DNA from: an uncultured Microbulbifer sp.
GTDB taxonomy: Bacteria > Pseudomonadota > Gammaproteobacteria > Pseudomonadales > Cellvibrionaceae
NCBI RefSeq assembly: GCF_947498635.1
Contig: NZ_CANMKV010000011.1
Coordinates: 54,484 to 118,483, forward strand
Direction: 5' to 3'
DNA length: 64,000 bases
Positions within the stretch are counted from its first letter, which is position 1. Every line of letters starts with the position of its first letter. Shown piece after piece: positions 8,818-19,396 of this stretch. Made by a program: the position numbers and the translations under genes. A model generated the notes under the pieces. It did not search any database. It was not told where the DNA came from and saw nothing but the letters and a program-made list of their open reading frames with translations.

Positions 8818-8881
8818 CTAAAGCTCTAAAGTTCTAAAGTTCTAAAGTTCTAAAGTTCTAAAGTTCTAAAGTTCTAAAGTT
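8818..8881. repeat. 8-bp tandem repeat, CTAAAGTT x7 plus one variant
   Basis: Eight head-to-tail units of 8 bases: one variant CTAAAGCT (8818-8825) followed by seven perfect CTAAAGTT copies (8826-8881). It sits 73 bases upstream of the PanE-like gene at 8955. Perfect short units like this mutate in copy number by slippage, so the tract could vary promoter spacing. Confidence 0.95.
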
Positions 8882-8954
8882 AACCACCTTATATTAGCAA
8901 GCTTATTTCTACCGACACCAGAGTTACCAACAGCAAAAATACACGGCAGGATGA

Positions 8955-9839
8955 ATGAAAAAAGGGGAAATATTGATTTTTGGTGCCGGATCAGTCGGTT
9001 CTTATCTAGCAGCTAAGTTTGCTCTTTCAGGCCATAATATTAATGTCATTGGCAGGAAAGCAGAAAAGATTGGCAGCTACCTTTATATAAATGATGAGAA
9101 ATTTCACTTTCCGACCACCTCAACAAATATCAATTCACAAATTAAATACAACTACATATTTTTAACCTGCAAAATCTATGATTTAAAAAATAATCTTCAA
9201 CACCTAAAAAGATGGAGCCCAAAATCAGAAATCATTATATTGCTGCAAAACTGTTTTTTCGATATAACTGAATTCAAAAACACTTACCCACAGGAGTTAA
9301 CCAGCATCCTTGTGTTCGATGGATTTAACCTAACTGGCAACAGACTAAAGCACACCAAAGGGGCCGGATTTCTGCTTGAAAATGCTAAATATTCAGAGAG
9401 GCTAACTCAACTACTCAAAGACTCAAATATAGAAACCAGAACAACGGACAACATGCTACAGCACCGTGCAGAAAAGACCATCTATAACTGCGCGATAAAT
9501 ATATTCTCAGCGATCTACTCAAAAACAGTCAGGGAGTTATTTGCTAACAGCTCAACTTTAGAGCGCATGAAAAACGTATTCTATGAATCCTATGAAGTAC
9601 TCTCACAAGAAATTGATATCCCACAAGATAAAGAATCCCTCTGGAACCACCTCATCCAATTCGCCGGTACACTGAACCACTATGCATCGACTTACCAGGA
9701 TGTTAGGGAGAACAAAGTGACTGAGATTGCTTTCTTAAATGGCTTTATTATTGATTTAGGCCGAAAAGTGGGCGTTGCCACCCCTTACAATATTGAAGCT
9801 GTAAAAATTTTCAAGAAGAAGTATCCAAATTTTTACTGA
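8955..9839 (+). CDS. PanE/ApbA-family 2-dehydropantoate 2-reductase-like protein
   Basis: A 294-residue Rossmann-fold dehydrogenase of the ketopantoate reductase family. The NAD(P)-binding loop is GAGSVGSYLA at residues 11-20. The C-terminal domain carries the family pattern STYQDVRENKVTEI...LNGFIIDLGRKVGV..PYN. Ketopantoate reductases make pantoate for coenzyme A, but many homologues act on other 2-oxoacids. No pantothenate gene is adjacent and the sequence is diverged, so I do not call it panE. It is notably AT-rich and Lys/Asn-rich next to its neighbours, suggesting horizontal acquisition. ATG 8955 follows GGCAGGATGA. A tandem repeat lies just upstream. Confidence 0.72.
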   Translation: MKKGEILIFGAGSVGSYLAAKFALSGHNINVIGRKAEKIGSYLYINDEKFHFPTTSTNINSQIKYNYIFLTCKIYDLKNNLQHLKRWSPKSEIIILLQNCFFDITEFKNTYPQELTSILVFDGFNLTGNRLKHTKGAGFLLENAKYSERLTQLLKDSNIETRTTDNMLQHRAEKTIYNCAINIFSAIYSKTVRELFANSSTLERMKNVFYESYEVLSQEIDIPQDKESLWNHLIQFAGTLNHYASTYQDVRENKVTEIAFLNGFIIDLGRKVGVATPYNIEAVKIFKKKYPNFY

Positions 9840-10424
9840 CAACAATAACTTACAGGAAATTTTCGATCTAGAATCAGCCCAGACTCATCAGGCCGCCAAG
9901 ACAAAGGAGTCAACGCCGGCAGTACAAACGATGAGCAACCCAATTCAGGGAGCCGACCTACTGAATAATTAAAATCATCCCCCTCCCCTAAAATCACCAT
10001 GCAAACCACCTTAAGTTTAGCTAGCAAAAAAGACAGTGGGATGCAACCCGCTAGAGGTGGTGAATCAACATAAAAACCCACAGCCATGCAACAGTGAAAA
10101 TATTTTGCCGGCACCCTACAAAGGTGAGAAAATCAACAAAAAACCATCATCTATTAGGAGATAATTTCCGCAAAAAGTTGAAAATATAGACAGCGCCCTC
10201 ATAGAGAGCCAGGGACGCCACTATCCGCTTTAAACTAGCACTCAAAAATTCTAAAAATTGCCAGCAGACTTAAACAATAACCCGTATCTGTTGTCTACGA
10301 GGAACGCAATACAAGACTGCCAGATCAGTCTCCACCCCTTATCAAGCACATACTTTTTATACGATGGGCTAGTTAGGAAGAACCCGAAAACTGTCCAGCC
10401 AGTCAGTTCATTAGTTACAGATTT
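9840..10424. other. 585-bp gene-free AT-rich region
   Basis: No supportable gene. Short frames on both strands lack a ribosome site and family signature. It precedes the two-component operon and presumably contains its promoter, but I cannot place convincing -35/-10 boxes. Confidence 0.4.
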
Positions 10425-11102
10425 ATGCGTATCTTTATCATAGAAGACGATGTCAAGTTGAGTCATTACCTACTCAAAGGTCTTAGCCAGGAAGGGCATA
10501 GCGTGGAGCTATGTCACGATGGAAAAACGGGATTAATTCAGGCCAGTACCGAGCCCTTCGATGCGATAATTCTCGATCGGATGCTCCCAGGTATGGATGG
10601 GTTAAATTTGCTAAAGTCTCTCCGAGGAATGGAAATTGATACCCCAGTATTAATGCTAAGTAATCTCGGAGAAGTCGACCATCGCATAGAAGGATTGCGC
10701 AACGGGTGTGACGACTACCTGGCTAAACCTTTTTCCTTTGCAGAGCTTCTAGCTAGAATCGAAGCTATTGGAAAACGCCGCCCTCATCCAAACGCTCAAG
10801 AATCCCTTGCTGTTTCAGACCTGGAGTTAAATCTTTTGACCAGGCAAGCACAGCGCAGAGGTCGTTATATTGAGTTACTAACCCGAGAATTCAAACTACT
10901 TGAATACCTGATGCGCCATGAAGGGCAAGTTGTCACAAAGACTATGTTACTGGAACAAGTCTGGGATCTTCATTTTGACCCCAAAACTAATGTAGTTGAA
11001 GTACATATAAGTAGGCTCAGAAAAAAAATTGACCAATCTCTCGACAGCCCCCTTATTCATACTATCAGGGGGGCCGGATATGTCCTTCGCAAGAAAGATT
11101 AA
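10425..11102 (+). CDS. OmpR-family response regulator
   Basis: A 225-residue DNA-binding regulator. The receiver domain (about 1-115) has the acidic pair in IIEDDVKL, the phospho-acceptor aspartate in IILDRMLPGMDG (about residue 51), a Ser/Thr switch position (MLSN) and the lysine in LAKPF. The C-terminal winged helix (about 128-223) has the typical ELLTREFKLLEYL and VEVHISRLRKKID and ends in the family's TIRGAGYVLR. It would be phosphorylated by the adjacent kinase, whose ATG at 11080 overlaps the last 23 bases of this gene, implying translational coupling. Targets are unknown. Confidence 0.93.
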   Translation: MRIFIIEDDVKLSHYLLKGLSQEGHSVELCHDGKTGLIQASTEPFDAIILDRMLPGMDGLNLLKSLRGMEIDTPVLMLSNLGEVDHRIEGLRNGCDDYLAKPFSFAELLARIEAIGKRRPHPNAQESLAVSDLELNLLTRQAQRRGRYIELLTREFKLLEYLMRHEGQVVTKTMLLEQVWDLHFDPKTNVVEVHISRLRKKIDQSLDSPLIHTIRGAGYVLRKKD

Positions 11103-12876
11103 ACTACTTAAAAGTTCAAGCTTTAGATTGGCAATTATTACGTTCAGCTGCGTCTGCCTCAGCTCCAGTATATCTTTGTTAACTACCTACCTGCTTACAA
11201 AAAAATCACTAGTAGAACCTACACTTGCTCAAGTTGAAGAAATCGCCAACGAATCTATCGCAGAGATCGGTGACTTGGAATTTTTTCACCCGGACATTTA
11301 CCCCAGATTTCGTGATGTCGAGCCTAGAAATTTTATTTATAACGACACATCACCATCAAAATTTACCAAAACCTATATACAATTTTTTACAAACCTATTA
11401 ACCCAGAGCGGATTAAGCCAGCAGGAAAAGCTTGCCGCCCAAGGACGGCTGTTTGCACTGGGCGAAGACATCAATCTTCCACTGGAAAACATACCCTCTA
11501 TTTTGATCAGACACCTACTCAACAATGAAATTCCTGAAGACTTTCATGACTACATAGAGAATATCACTGATGAGCGATTTAGTGACTGGCCAGAATATCA
11601 AGAAAGTATCCATAAAAGCCCTTCACTCTTAGCAAAGCATTATTTAGAGGCTGAATATTTCTTAGATGACGAAAGCCTTTGCGTAGAAGTCTTGGATACA
11701 AAGGGGAATGCTATCTTTAGCAACATTGAAGGACTTACTCCAGGGAATCTAAAATATAAAGCTTTCTATACTATAGTATCCAATTCTGATCCAGTAATTG
11801 ACCATAAAAATGGTCAGCGTGCCTGCCTTATAAAAGCTTCCCCACTCCCTGACGGGGGAATATTACTAGTGGGGAAGGAATTTACTCGAGAATATCAGTT
11901 ACTGGATACACTCAACTATATTATTTTTTACGGATTTTTATTCTCTGTAATCATCAGCCTGCTCTGTGGGTATCTTGTATCGCGACAAGCAATCAAGCGA
12001 ATAAGTGAAATCAACCAGGTATGCCATCAAATTATGAGTGGAGACCTTGGCAAGCGTGTGCCATTTAAAAACACTGATGGCGATTATGATCAACTCGCGC
12101 TACACATCAATTCGATGCTAGATAAAATCCAACAACTGATGACCGGGGTAAAGCAAGTTTCGGACAATATTGCTCATGATTTAAAGTCGCCTCTTACTCG
12201 TCTGCGCGGCCAATTAGAACTATTACTGCATATGGAAAAGCCAGAAAGAGGAACTATTGAGGCTGTTATTGATGAAAATGATAGAATCATCGAGTGCTTT
12301 AATGCTCTACTTAGAATTTCACAAATTGAGCAAGGAGCTCGCAGGGCGGCATTCAGACGCTTTTCCCTACATAGTGTCCTTGAAACCCTGATAGAAGTTT
12401 ATGAACCCACATTCCAAGATCAGGGAATACAACTATCCGTCACCTTACTTGATGACCACCATTTGATCTACGGAGATAAAGAGCAATGGTCACAAACCAT
12501 TGCAAACCTCTTTGATAATATCGTCAAGTATGCACCGGGAAGCGGCAACCTGAACATTAAACTATCAGTTAACTCTCAGAAAGAGAGTAACTATCTTCAT
12601 TTACAATTGCACGATAGCGGTCCTGGAATTCCAGAAGATGACCTCCAGAAAGTCTTTGAACGATTTTATCGGATTGAATCGCATAGACACACGAAAGGGA
12701 ACGGATTGGGGCTAAGTCTTGTTATGGCGGTTTGTAATTTACATAAAGCAAAAATCAGACTGACCAACGCCAGTGGGTTGCTTGTTCAGATAGATATCCC
12801 CACAGCGATTAATTCTCACGAACCAGCCACGCTGAGTTTCTCCAAAATGGAAACTGTTGAACCAGAATTACCTTAA
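11080..12876 (+). CDS. membrane sensor histidine kinase (HAMP-HisKA-HATPase)
   Basis: A 598-residue inner-membrane kinase pairing with the upstream OmpR-type regulator. A membrane segment near residues 15-40 is followed by a roughly 240-residue extracytoplasmic sensor region without a recognised domain, then a second membrane segment (YIIFYGFLFSVIISLLCGYL), a HAMP linker, the H-box NIAHDLKSPLTRLRG with the phospho-accepting histidine, and the ATPase N-box NLFDNIVKYA, G1 DSGPGIP and G2 GNGLGLSLV. ATG 11080 is chosen within the regulator's 3' end. The large sensor domain hints at a periplasmic ligand, but none is identifiable. AT-rich like the genes just upstream. Confidence 0.9.
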   Translation: MSFARKIKLLKSSSFRLAIITFSCVCLSSSISLLTTYLLTKKSLVEPTLAQVEEIANESIAEIGDLEFFHPDIYPRFRDVEPRNFIYNDTSPSKFTKTYIQFFTNLLTQSGLSQQEKLAAQGRLFALGEDINLPLENIPSILIRHLLNNEIPEDFHDYIENITDERFSDWPEYQESIHKSPSLLAKHYLEAEYFLDDESLCVEVLDTKGNAIFSNIEGLTPGNLKYKAFYTIVSNSDPVIDHKNGQRACLIKASPLPDGGILLVGKEFTREYQLLDTLNYIIFYGFLFSVIISLLCGYLVSRQAIKRISEINQVCHQIMSGDLGKRVPFKNTDGDYDQLALHINSMLDKIQQLMTGVKQVSDNIAHDLKSPLTRLRGQLELLLHMEKPERGTIEAVIDENDRIIECFNALLRISQIEQGARRAAFRRFSLHSVLETLIEVYEPTFQDQGIQLSVTLLDDHHLIYGDKEQWSQTIANLFDNIVKYAPGSGNLNIKLSVNSQKESNYLHLQLHDSGPGIPEDDLQKVFERFYRIESHRHTKGNGLGLSLVMAVCNLHKAKIRLTNASGLLVQIDIPTAINSHEPATLSFSKMETVEPELP

Positions 12877-12944
12877 AGGTAGTGCAAGTTTGATAAGGTA
12901 AATCGCCTAAACCTGCATGATAGAGGAAAAAGAGCCTCACAAAG

Positions 12945-12976
12945 GAAAACAGCTATCCATTCGAATAGCTGTTTTC
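12945..12976. terminator. bidirectional terminator
   Basis: GAAAACAGCTAT (12945-12956) and ATAGCTGTTTTC (12965-12976) form a 12-bp perfect stem with an 8-base loop. It separates the kinase gene on the plus strand from the convergent LamG lipoprotein gene. The A- and T-rich arm ends suit use in both directions. Confidence 0.8.
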
Positions 12977-13013
12977 TCATTACTCAGTTAATTCACACTG
13001 AGCATTTAGAAGA

Positions 13014-15725
13014 TTAACCCTCAGCACTGGGGTTAGATCTAATCTCAATAGTTGAGTCTGAAGTTGCTGCCACAGGTAACCATACAATTAGACTTTGCGT
13101 ACCATCTGTATCTCTGACAACACCTGTTTTTGACTCAGATACAACCTCACTATTAAATTTCACCTCCGGAAGACTATCTGCCCCCCATTGGCGGATAACC
13201 AGTGTCGGGTTCTGCAAAGGATTAGTATTACTAGCCTTCACCATCAGGGAAATTTCCTCTAAGGCCCCAGCAGCTTTCAAGCTATAGGCCCGTTCGTCAG
13301 TGAGATAAGTAACTGTATTACCGTCAACGCCTTTGATCGCATCAATTGTAGGCGGCGAGATCCATGACTTTGCCAAGCCTTGTAAATCGGTTGGGGTGCC
13401 CTGGGTAAAACCGTACATCATAGATCCAGTACCATACTCAAAAGCTTCCAGGTTGCCGACGGCAAAGTGAGACACTCGATCATTAGCAACAGAGAATCGG
13501 CCATCAGAAGGAATTTGCGCGACCGGCCAATGATTCCACGGGCCCGCAAAGGGGAATACCCCGCCGAGGAAGTCAATATGCTCCGAGCTCTCCCCGTTGG
13601 AAGAAGGGAAGAAGCCCCCTCCTTGGCTTACACCGAAGACCTTCCAGTTTGTCTGGCTGTTAAGTACTGCAATATTTCCTTGTAGTGGGGTTTGGTCGTG
13701 CTCTGGCCTAGGATAAATTACATCCACGCTATCACCCGTAAGCCCTGCAATCGAAACCGCGTTATAGTTTAAAAAATCCTCAGCCTTCTGATCAGGACCC
13801 AACAGCCATTGGAAGTCCTGATAAAATTCAATGCCTCCCTCATCAGCCGCGGGGTGATAAAACACATCCCGGATTGCCACACCATCCGGGTAAATGGTAT
13901 GCACCTCATCAATATAAGCCGTATCCATAACTGGCAAATCAAATACATCTGCCGCCGCATAACGCCAATGCACTTTTACGCGTGCAGATGTATTTTCAAT
14001 CATACGAACATGGGTACGTAAGGCTGCCTTATCAGACATATGCTCGGCTAAAGAAACAATCGGGTTGAATGTTGAAGCTGGAGTTTCAGGATCATCTGGA
14101 TCGGGAATTACGATCTCAACACTCTGGTCTGACATCCATCGATTATCCGTCACAAGGTTCATACCATGAGAAGTTCCTCGCCAGTAGACATAACTGATTG
14201 GCTTATCATCAAACCGGACAACAATATCCTCATTCTCCGTAACCCTCCACAAGTTATCCCAAACATCATGAAAGTCTAATTTTGTATAGATGCCGCCAAA
14301 TTTTTGTGGGTATTTTTCCAGATCAGGTAGTTGCCGTTTTGTAACACTGGAATCAGGAGCTTCTTTTTGTGCAGTTAAAAAATCATTATAGCTTTTGCTA
14401 AACGCTTTAGCGGTAAGAGACTGGTTATAAATGACAACTTCATCTATTGCCCCCTCTATACCAAACAGGCTAGAAAAATGATTAAACTCATCAATTTCAC
14501 TTTGCCGTACCCCATCAGTAGCTGGTAAAACCGAATTATTCATTCCCAAAATTACTGGCATGTCCGGGGTGGCCAGATTGATACTTGACGATTGATTTTT
14601 ATCTACAGCCCCATTGATATAAAGAGATACATTATTACCTGCAGAAACACCGACATGAACCCACTGATTGGTGGGAATTACACTGTCGGAAATCAAGGTT
14701 TTACTATTCGCCCTAAATATGAGTTTGCCGCTGGAATTTATTCCAAAATAATATCCTTCATTTCCCACTCTATTAGACTGATGAATGATAGGCGCATCAT
14801 TCCATGGGTAAGCGGCTAGATTTATCCAGGCCCCAATAGAGATAGAATCAGTAAGTACTGGCGCTTCATCCTGCGCAACCACCACAGCAGATCTATAACC
14901 ATCAAACAGCAATGCCGAGCCTGATACGCCACCGACCCAATCGCTACCATGGCTATCAATATATCCTGTCGCAGAGCTCAGGTTGTCAATTGTGCTTGTC
15001 CCCTCGCCCTCATCAAACTGCCAATGCGACACAGGCTTACCTGGAAGTGAGTGGTTAACTCTCGCATTTTCGCTACTTTGAACAGTGCCTATTACCAACT
15101 CACCAGACTTATTTTGCACATCAGCAATACCACTTGCTGTGAGCTGCATAGTTTGTAAGATAGCCCCTTTACGCGCTTTCCAATCTGCGATGCGGTCAGT
15201 ACCCGGACGGTACAATCTGGTTACATTGCCATCTGCAGTAATCGAAAATATCTCGTGAACTACACCCTCAGGAGCCCTCCCTTTTATTGGATCAGCCTGG
15301 GGAAAGTAGCGCCAATGAATTACAACCTTGCTGTCGGATTGCTCTAAAATACGAACAAAGGAAAAGTCATTGGATTTATCAAAACGAGCATTCACATCCG
15401 CTGAAATATCGGCCAAGTGGCCAACAGGTGTGGAGTCATCTCCAAAATGCCAAACAGGGCGATAGCTATGATCACGAGCGAAAACAAGCTTGCCTTTCCC
15501 GTCAATATTCACAACGATATCGGCATAGGGTCCTGTGATCTTTTCCGGAATATCCTGAGAATCAACACGAGTATAATACGCAAAGAAACCAGCCGAAGTT
15601 TGCCCTAAATCCACTTGAGGTGTTTGGGGCACTGGCACCCGATTTTCACTAGATCCACCAGAGTCCTTACAACCAAGTACCGTAAGGCATAGCGCCAGTA
15701 CAAGGTTACTTTTTGACATTAACAT
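13014..15725 (-). CDS. LamG-domain lipoprotein with an internally duplicated flanking domain
   Basis: A 903-residue predicted lipoprotein (lipobox TVLGC, Cys19), followed by a short Gly/Ser/Pro linker. A LamG/concanavalin-like jellyroll occupies about residues 232-440 (SHWQFDEGEGTS, SISIGAWINL, WVHVGVSAGN, GAIDEVVIYN). It is flanked by two copies of the same uncharacterised domain at about 46-178 and 477-628, shown by matching IHWRYFPQAD/VHWRYAAAD, VVHEIFSITADGNV/YIDEVHTIYPDGVA and ADIVVNIDGK/EDIVVRFDDK. The C-terminal 270 residues look like beta structure. The layout suggests surface glycan binding or processing, but no catalytic residues are assignable. It is monocistronic, with homopolymeric C tracts about 190 bases upstream of its start. 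Confidence 0.75.
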   Translation of the reverse strand: MLMSKSNLVLALCLTVLGCKDSGGSSENRVPVPQTPQVDLGQTSAGFFAYYTRVDSQDIPEKITGPYADIVVNIDGKGKLVFARDHSYRPVWHFGDDSTPVGHLADISADVNARFDKSNDFSFVRILEQSDSKVVIHWRYFPQADPIKGRAPEGVVHEIFSITADGNVTRLYRPGTDRIADWKARKGAILQTMQLTASGIADVQNKSGELVIGTVQSSENARVNHSLPGKPVSHWQFDEGEGTSTIDNLSSATGYIDSHGSDWVGGVSGSALLFDGYRSAVVVAQDEAPVLTDSISIGAWINLAAYPWNDAPIIHQSNRVGNEGYYFGINSSGKLIFRANSKTLISDSVIPTNQWVHVGVSAGNNVSLYINGAVDKNQSSSINLATPDMPVILGMNNSVLPATDGVRQSEIDEFNHFSSLFGIEGAIDEVVIYNQSLTAKAFSKSYNDFLTAQKEAPDSSVTKRQLPDLEKYPQKFGGIYTKLDFHDVWDNLWRVTENEDIVVRFDDKPISYVYWRGTSHGMNLVTDNRWMSDQSVEIVIPDPDDPETPASTFNPIVSLAEHMSDKAALRTHVRMIENTSARVKVHWRYAAADVFDLPVMDTAYIDEVHTIYPDGVAIRDVFYHPAADEGGIEFYQDFQWLLGPDQKAEDFLNYNAVSIAGLTGDSVDVIYPRPEHDQTPLQGNIAVLNSQTNWKVFGVSQGGGFFPSSNGESSEHIDFLGGVFPFAGPWNHWPVAQIPSDGRFSVANDRVSHFAVGNLEAFEYGTGSMMYGFTQGTPTDLQGLAKSWISPPTIDAIKGVDGNTVTYLTDERAYSLKAAGALEEISLMVKASNTNPLQNPTLVIRQWGADSLPEVKFNSEVVSESKTGVVRDTDGTQSLIVWLPVAATSDSTIEIRSNPSAEG

Positions 15726-16321
15726 ATCTACAGTTCCCGCTCTTTAATTGACAGGTAAGTCTAAAAGAGCAGCTTAACGTCAGAATGGATCGAATATTAA
15801 ATCTTTGTAATGTGCACTCCGATGTAAATCAAATGACTTCCTTGTATCCCGAAATCCTAGAGTTCATACTGCTAACAGTGATTGTATAATTCAGAATAAA
15901 AAAATTAAGCGTGCTTCGCCCCCCCCCCCCCCCCGCAAAGAAGTCTTCTGTGCCCCCCCCTACAGTGACTCACCGAGTGCCAATGTATAAAAAGATAGAG
16001 CTGTTAAATGGGAATTTCGGAAGTAATACAAGGCCAACCTGTCCATAAATGACCTGAATCACAAGATAGGGATTGCCGTCTTTTTAGAAAATGGAAGAAA
16101 CTGGAAAACTCAAAAAATAGCTGAATTTATATTCCTGCGAATAATTCGCTCTGAAATTACCAATCTAAAGACCCAAACTTGTATAAATAATTTGAGCCAG
16201 GAAAAGCTTAAAGTCTCCCCCTGCTTATGGAAGGCAGTAAGACTGTAGATGCTCATACTCAGTGAGGGGCACCCTATAGAGGCGAAAACTGCAGGCTGTC
16301 TAAATCGATATAAATTAACGC
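15726..16321. other. gene-free region between LamG lipoprotein and csp
   Basis: About 600 bases with no supportable gene on either strand. It contains the promoter side of the minus-strand lipoprotein gene and two poly-C tracts, listed separately. No other structure recognised. Confidence 0.45.
15919..15960. repeat. poly-C tracts (16 C and 8 C)
   Basis: An uninterrupted run of 16 C at 15919-15934, then 18 unique bases and a second run of 8 C at 15953-15960. On the coding strand of the downstream lipoprotein these are poly-G tracts about 190 to 235 bases before its start. Long G/C homopolymers are slippage-prone and are also frequent assembly errors. Confidence 0.9.
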
Positions 16322-16357
16322 AAAAAAAAAGGCAGGCCCTTTGAGGCCTGCCTTTTT
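16322..16357 (-). terminator. intrinsic terminator of the cold-shock gene
   Basis: GGCAGGCC and GGCCTGCC arms (AAAAGGCAGGCC...GAGGCCTGCCTTTT) form a strong stem. Read on the minus strand, it ends in a long T-run made by the A-tract at 16322-16330. It lies 18 bases past the stop of the cold-shock gene. Confidence 0.88.
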
Positions 16358-16374
16358 AGAACTTGATAACGGTT

Positions 16375-16584
16375 TTACAGAGGAACAATGTCTTCTGCTT
16401 GAGGACCCTTCTGGCCCTGAGTTACCTTAAATTCAACCTTCTGACCCTCGACGAGAGTTTTAAAGCCTGATCCAGTAATTGAGCTGAAATGCGCAAAAAC
16501 ATCTGGGCCGGACTGCTGTTGAATAAAACCGAAACCTTTAGATTCGTTGAACCACTTAACGGTTCCTGTAACTGTATTAGACAT
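16375..16584 (-). CDS. CspA-family cold-shock protein
   Basis: A 69-residue single cold-shock domain, an RNA/ssDNA-binding OB fold acting as an RNA chaperone. The RNP1 motif KGFGFIQQ and RNP2 motif VFAHFS are both present after the family start [12 protein letters not shown]. The length is typical of CspA/CspD. The start ATG 16584 is preceded by a purine-rich AGGATATTAAT. The gene has its own terminator. The AT-rich upstream stretch could form the long 5' leader seen in cold-induced csp genes, but that is not provable here. Confidence 0.95.
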   Translation of the reverse strand: MSNTVTGTVKWFNESKGFGFIQQQSGPDVFAHFSSITGSGFKTLVEGQKVEFKVTQGQKGPQAEDIVPL

Positions 16585-17151
16585 ATTAATATCCTAAAAA
16601 AATAAATGACGCCCAAAAAGGCACGTAAGCAGAAAATAGAGACTGGAACTTAAAAACTGCAGGACGGAGTAATATGACTAAAACAGCGAAATGTAGGAAA
16701 TATATAAGTAAATAGACTTCTTTCTGACTTCTGCAGACTATACCGACAATAAAAGTTTTGTCAAGTATTCTGTAAGTTTTCAAGATATCTTAAAATGCTT
16801 CACACTACTTTTATCGCCTTCAAGTCCCGTCTAGCCGCACTTTCAGAGACACGACTGAGTGACTCAGAGCCCCCATCCAGAGAAAGCCTCGCACGGAAAT
16901 AGAATAGGATTCCTAGAAATCTAGCCTTTTCAGAATGACTGAGCATTTCTATTCCATCCCCTCACTATGATGCAGGAGCCTCTTTTACAAAGCAGATCAG
17001 ATAGAGACCGAATTCTATGAAGTAGTAATTACCCTTTCGCGCAGCCTGAGGGAAACAGGGTGCCAATGAGCAGGCCCACTTTTGAAGCATCGGCGCAAGG
17101 AAGCCACTAACAATGGATTCGAAAGGATTAGCCCCTTTGGGTACTACAATA
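16585..17151. other. gene-free region between csp and groEL
   Basis: About 570 bases with no supportable gene. The part next to csp is probably its promoter and leader. The only other structure noted is a 13-base palindrome, CTGAGT-G-ACTCAG, at 16855-16867. Confidence 0.4.
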
Positions 17152-17181
17152 AAAAAACCCCGCAGAGTGCGGGGCTTTTTT
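17152..17181 (-). terminator. terminator of groESL
   Basis: CCCCGCA (17158-17164) and TGCGGGG (17168-17174) form a GC-rich stem with an A-run on one side and a T-run on the other, so it can act in both directions. It lies about 27 bases past the groEL stop and ends the groESL transcript. Confidence 0.88.
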
Positions 17182-17200
17182 GTTGGCTTTAAGGGCCGGC

Positions 17201-18853
<1,653 letters not shown>

Positions 18854-18887
18854 TCAAATTCTTTGTGCGAGTAACGTTGGAGCTAAA

Positions 18888-19181
18888 TTAGCCTTCCAAC
18901 ACGCCGTAGATGTCACCTTCGTTCATGATGATCAGCTCTTCGCCGCCCATCTTGAGGGTATTGCTGTCGGCATAGCGACCGAAAACAACCGTGTCACCCA
19001 CCTTGACTGACAGTGCACGTACATCGCCATTGTCCAGCTGCTTGCCCTCACCCACGGCTACCACTTCACCTTGGTTCGGCTTTTCCTTGGCAGCACCTGG
19101 CAGAACGATACCGCCAGCAGACATCGCTTCTTCTTCCTTACGGCGTACTACGACGCGGTCGTGTAAAGGACGAATTTTCAT
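18888..19181 (-). CDS. groES: co-chaperonin GroES (10 kDa)
   Basis: A 97-residue co-chaperonin that caps the GroEL ring. It begins [16 protein letters not shown] and carries the mobile loop [14 protein letters not shown] and the roof region. The ATG at 19181 is chosen because it matches the family start and has a GGAGAA ribosome site 8 bases upstream; the frame runs open 17 codons further, but those residues have no counterpart. First gene of the groESL operon, behind a sigma-32-like promoter at 19304-19331. Confidence 0.98.
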   Translation of the reverse strand: MKIRPLHDRVVVRRKEEEAMSAGGIVLPGAAKEKPNQGEVVAVGEGKQLDNGDVRALSVKVGDTVVFGRYADSNTLKMGGEELIIMNEGDIYGVLEG

Positions 19182-19229
19182 GGATAAGTTCTCCATTGAG
19201 TCGTTTTTAAGGATTTCCAACATAGGTGT

Positions 19230-19250
19230 CACCAGCCCTAAGGGCTGGTG
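19230..19250 (-). other. perfect palindrome in the groES leader
   Basis: A 21-base inverted repeat, CACCAGCCCT-A-AGGGCTGGTG, in the 5' leader about 49 bases before the groES start. It could form a leader hairpin. It is not the CIRCE element (TTAGCACTC-N9-GAGTGCTAA), so there is no sign of HrcA control. Confidence 0.8.
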
Positions 19251-19303
19251 ACCTGACCCCTCCCTGGTTACCAGAGGTGGGGCTTAAATCAGAGTTGCTC
19301 CCT

Positions 19304-19331
19304 ATCTATGGGCGCGAGAATAGATTTCAAC
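19304..19331 (-). promoter_or_regulatory. sigma-32 (heat-shock) promoter of groESL
   Basis: On the minus strand, GTTGAAA (19331-19325) is followed after 12 bases by CCCATAGAT (19312-19304). This fits the RpoH consensus CTTGAAA...CCCCATnT well. It lies about 120 bases upstream of groES, which gives a leader that includes the palindrome at 19230-19250. Confidence 0.75.
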
Positions 19332-19396
19332 ACTATTCAGTGAAAAAACTACAAAAGTGCTGGCTGAAAGACAAAAATGTGCACTATTTAACCAAT

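Noticed and set aside
8818..8881. CRISPR array
   Set aside because: The units are 8 bases with no spacers, so this is a simple tandem repeat. No cas gene is present.
9833..10114. 93-codon minus-strand frame in the gap after the PanE-like gene
   Set aside because: No ribosome site, no similarity recognised and it overlaps the stop of the 8955 gene; composition is that of non-coding AT-rich DNA.
16855..16867. palindrome CTGAGTGACTCAG as an operator
   Set aside because: A single short palindrome in a gene-free region, far from the csp and groEL starts, with no recognised regulator match.
19230..19250. CIRCE element for HrcA control of groESL
   Set aside because: The palindrome sequence does not match TTAGCACTC-N9-GAGTGCTAA, and a sigma-32 type promoter is present instead.
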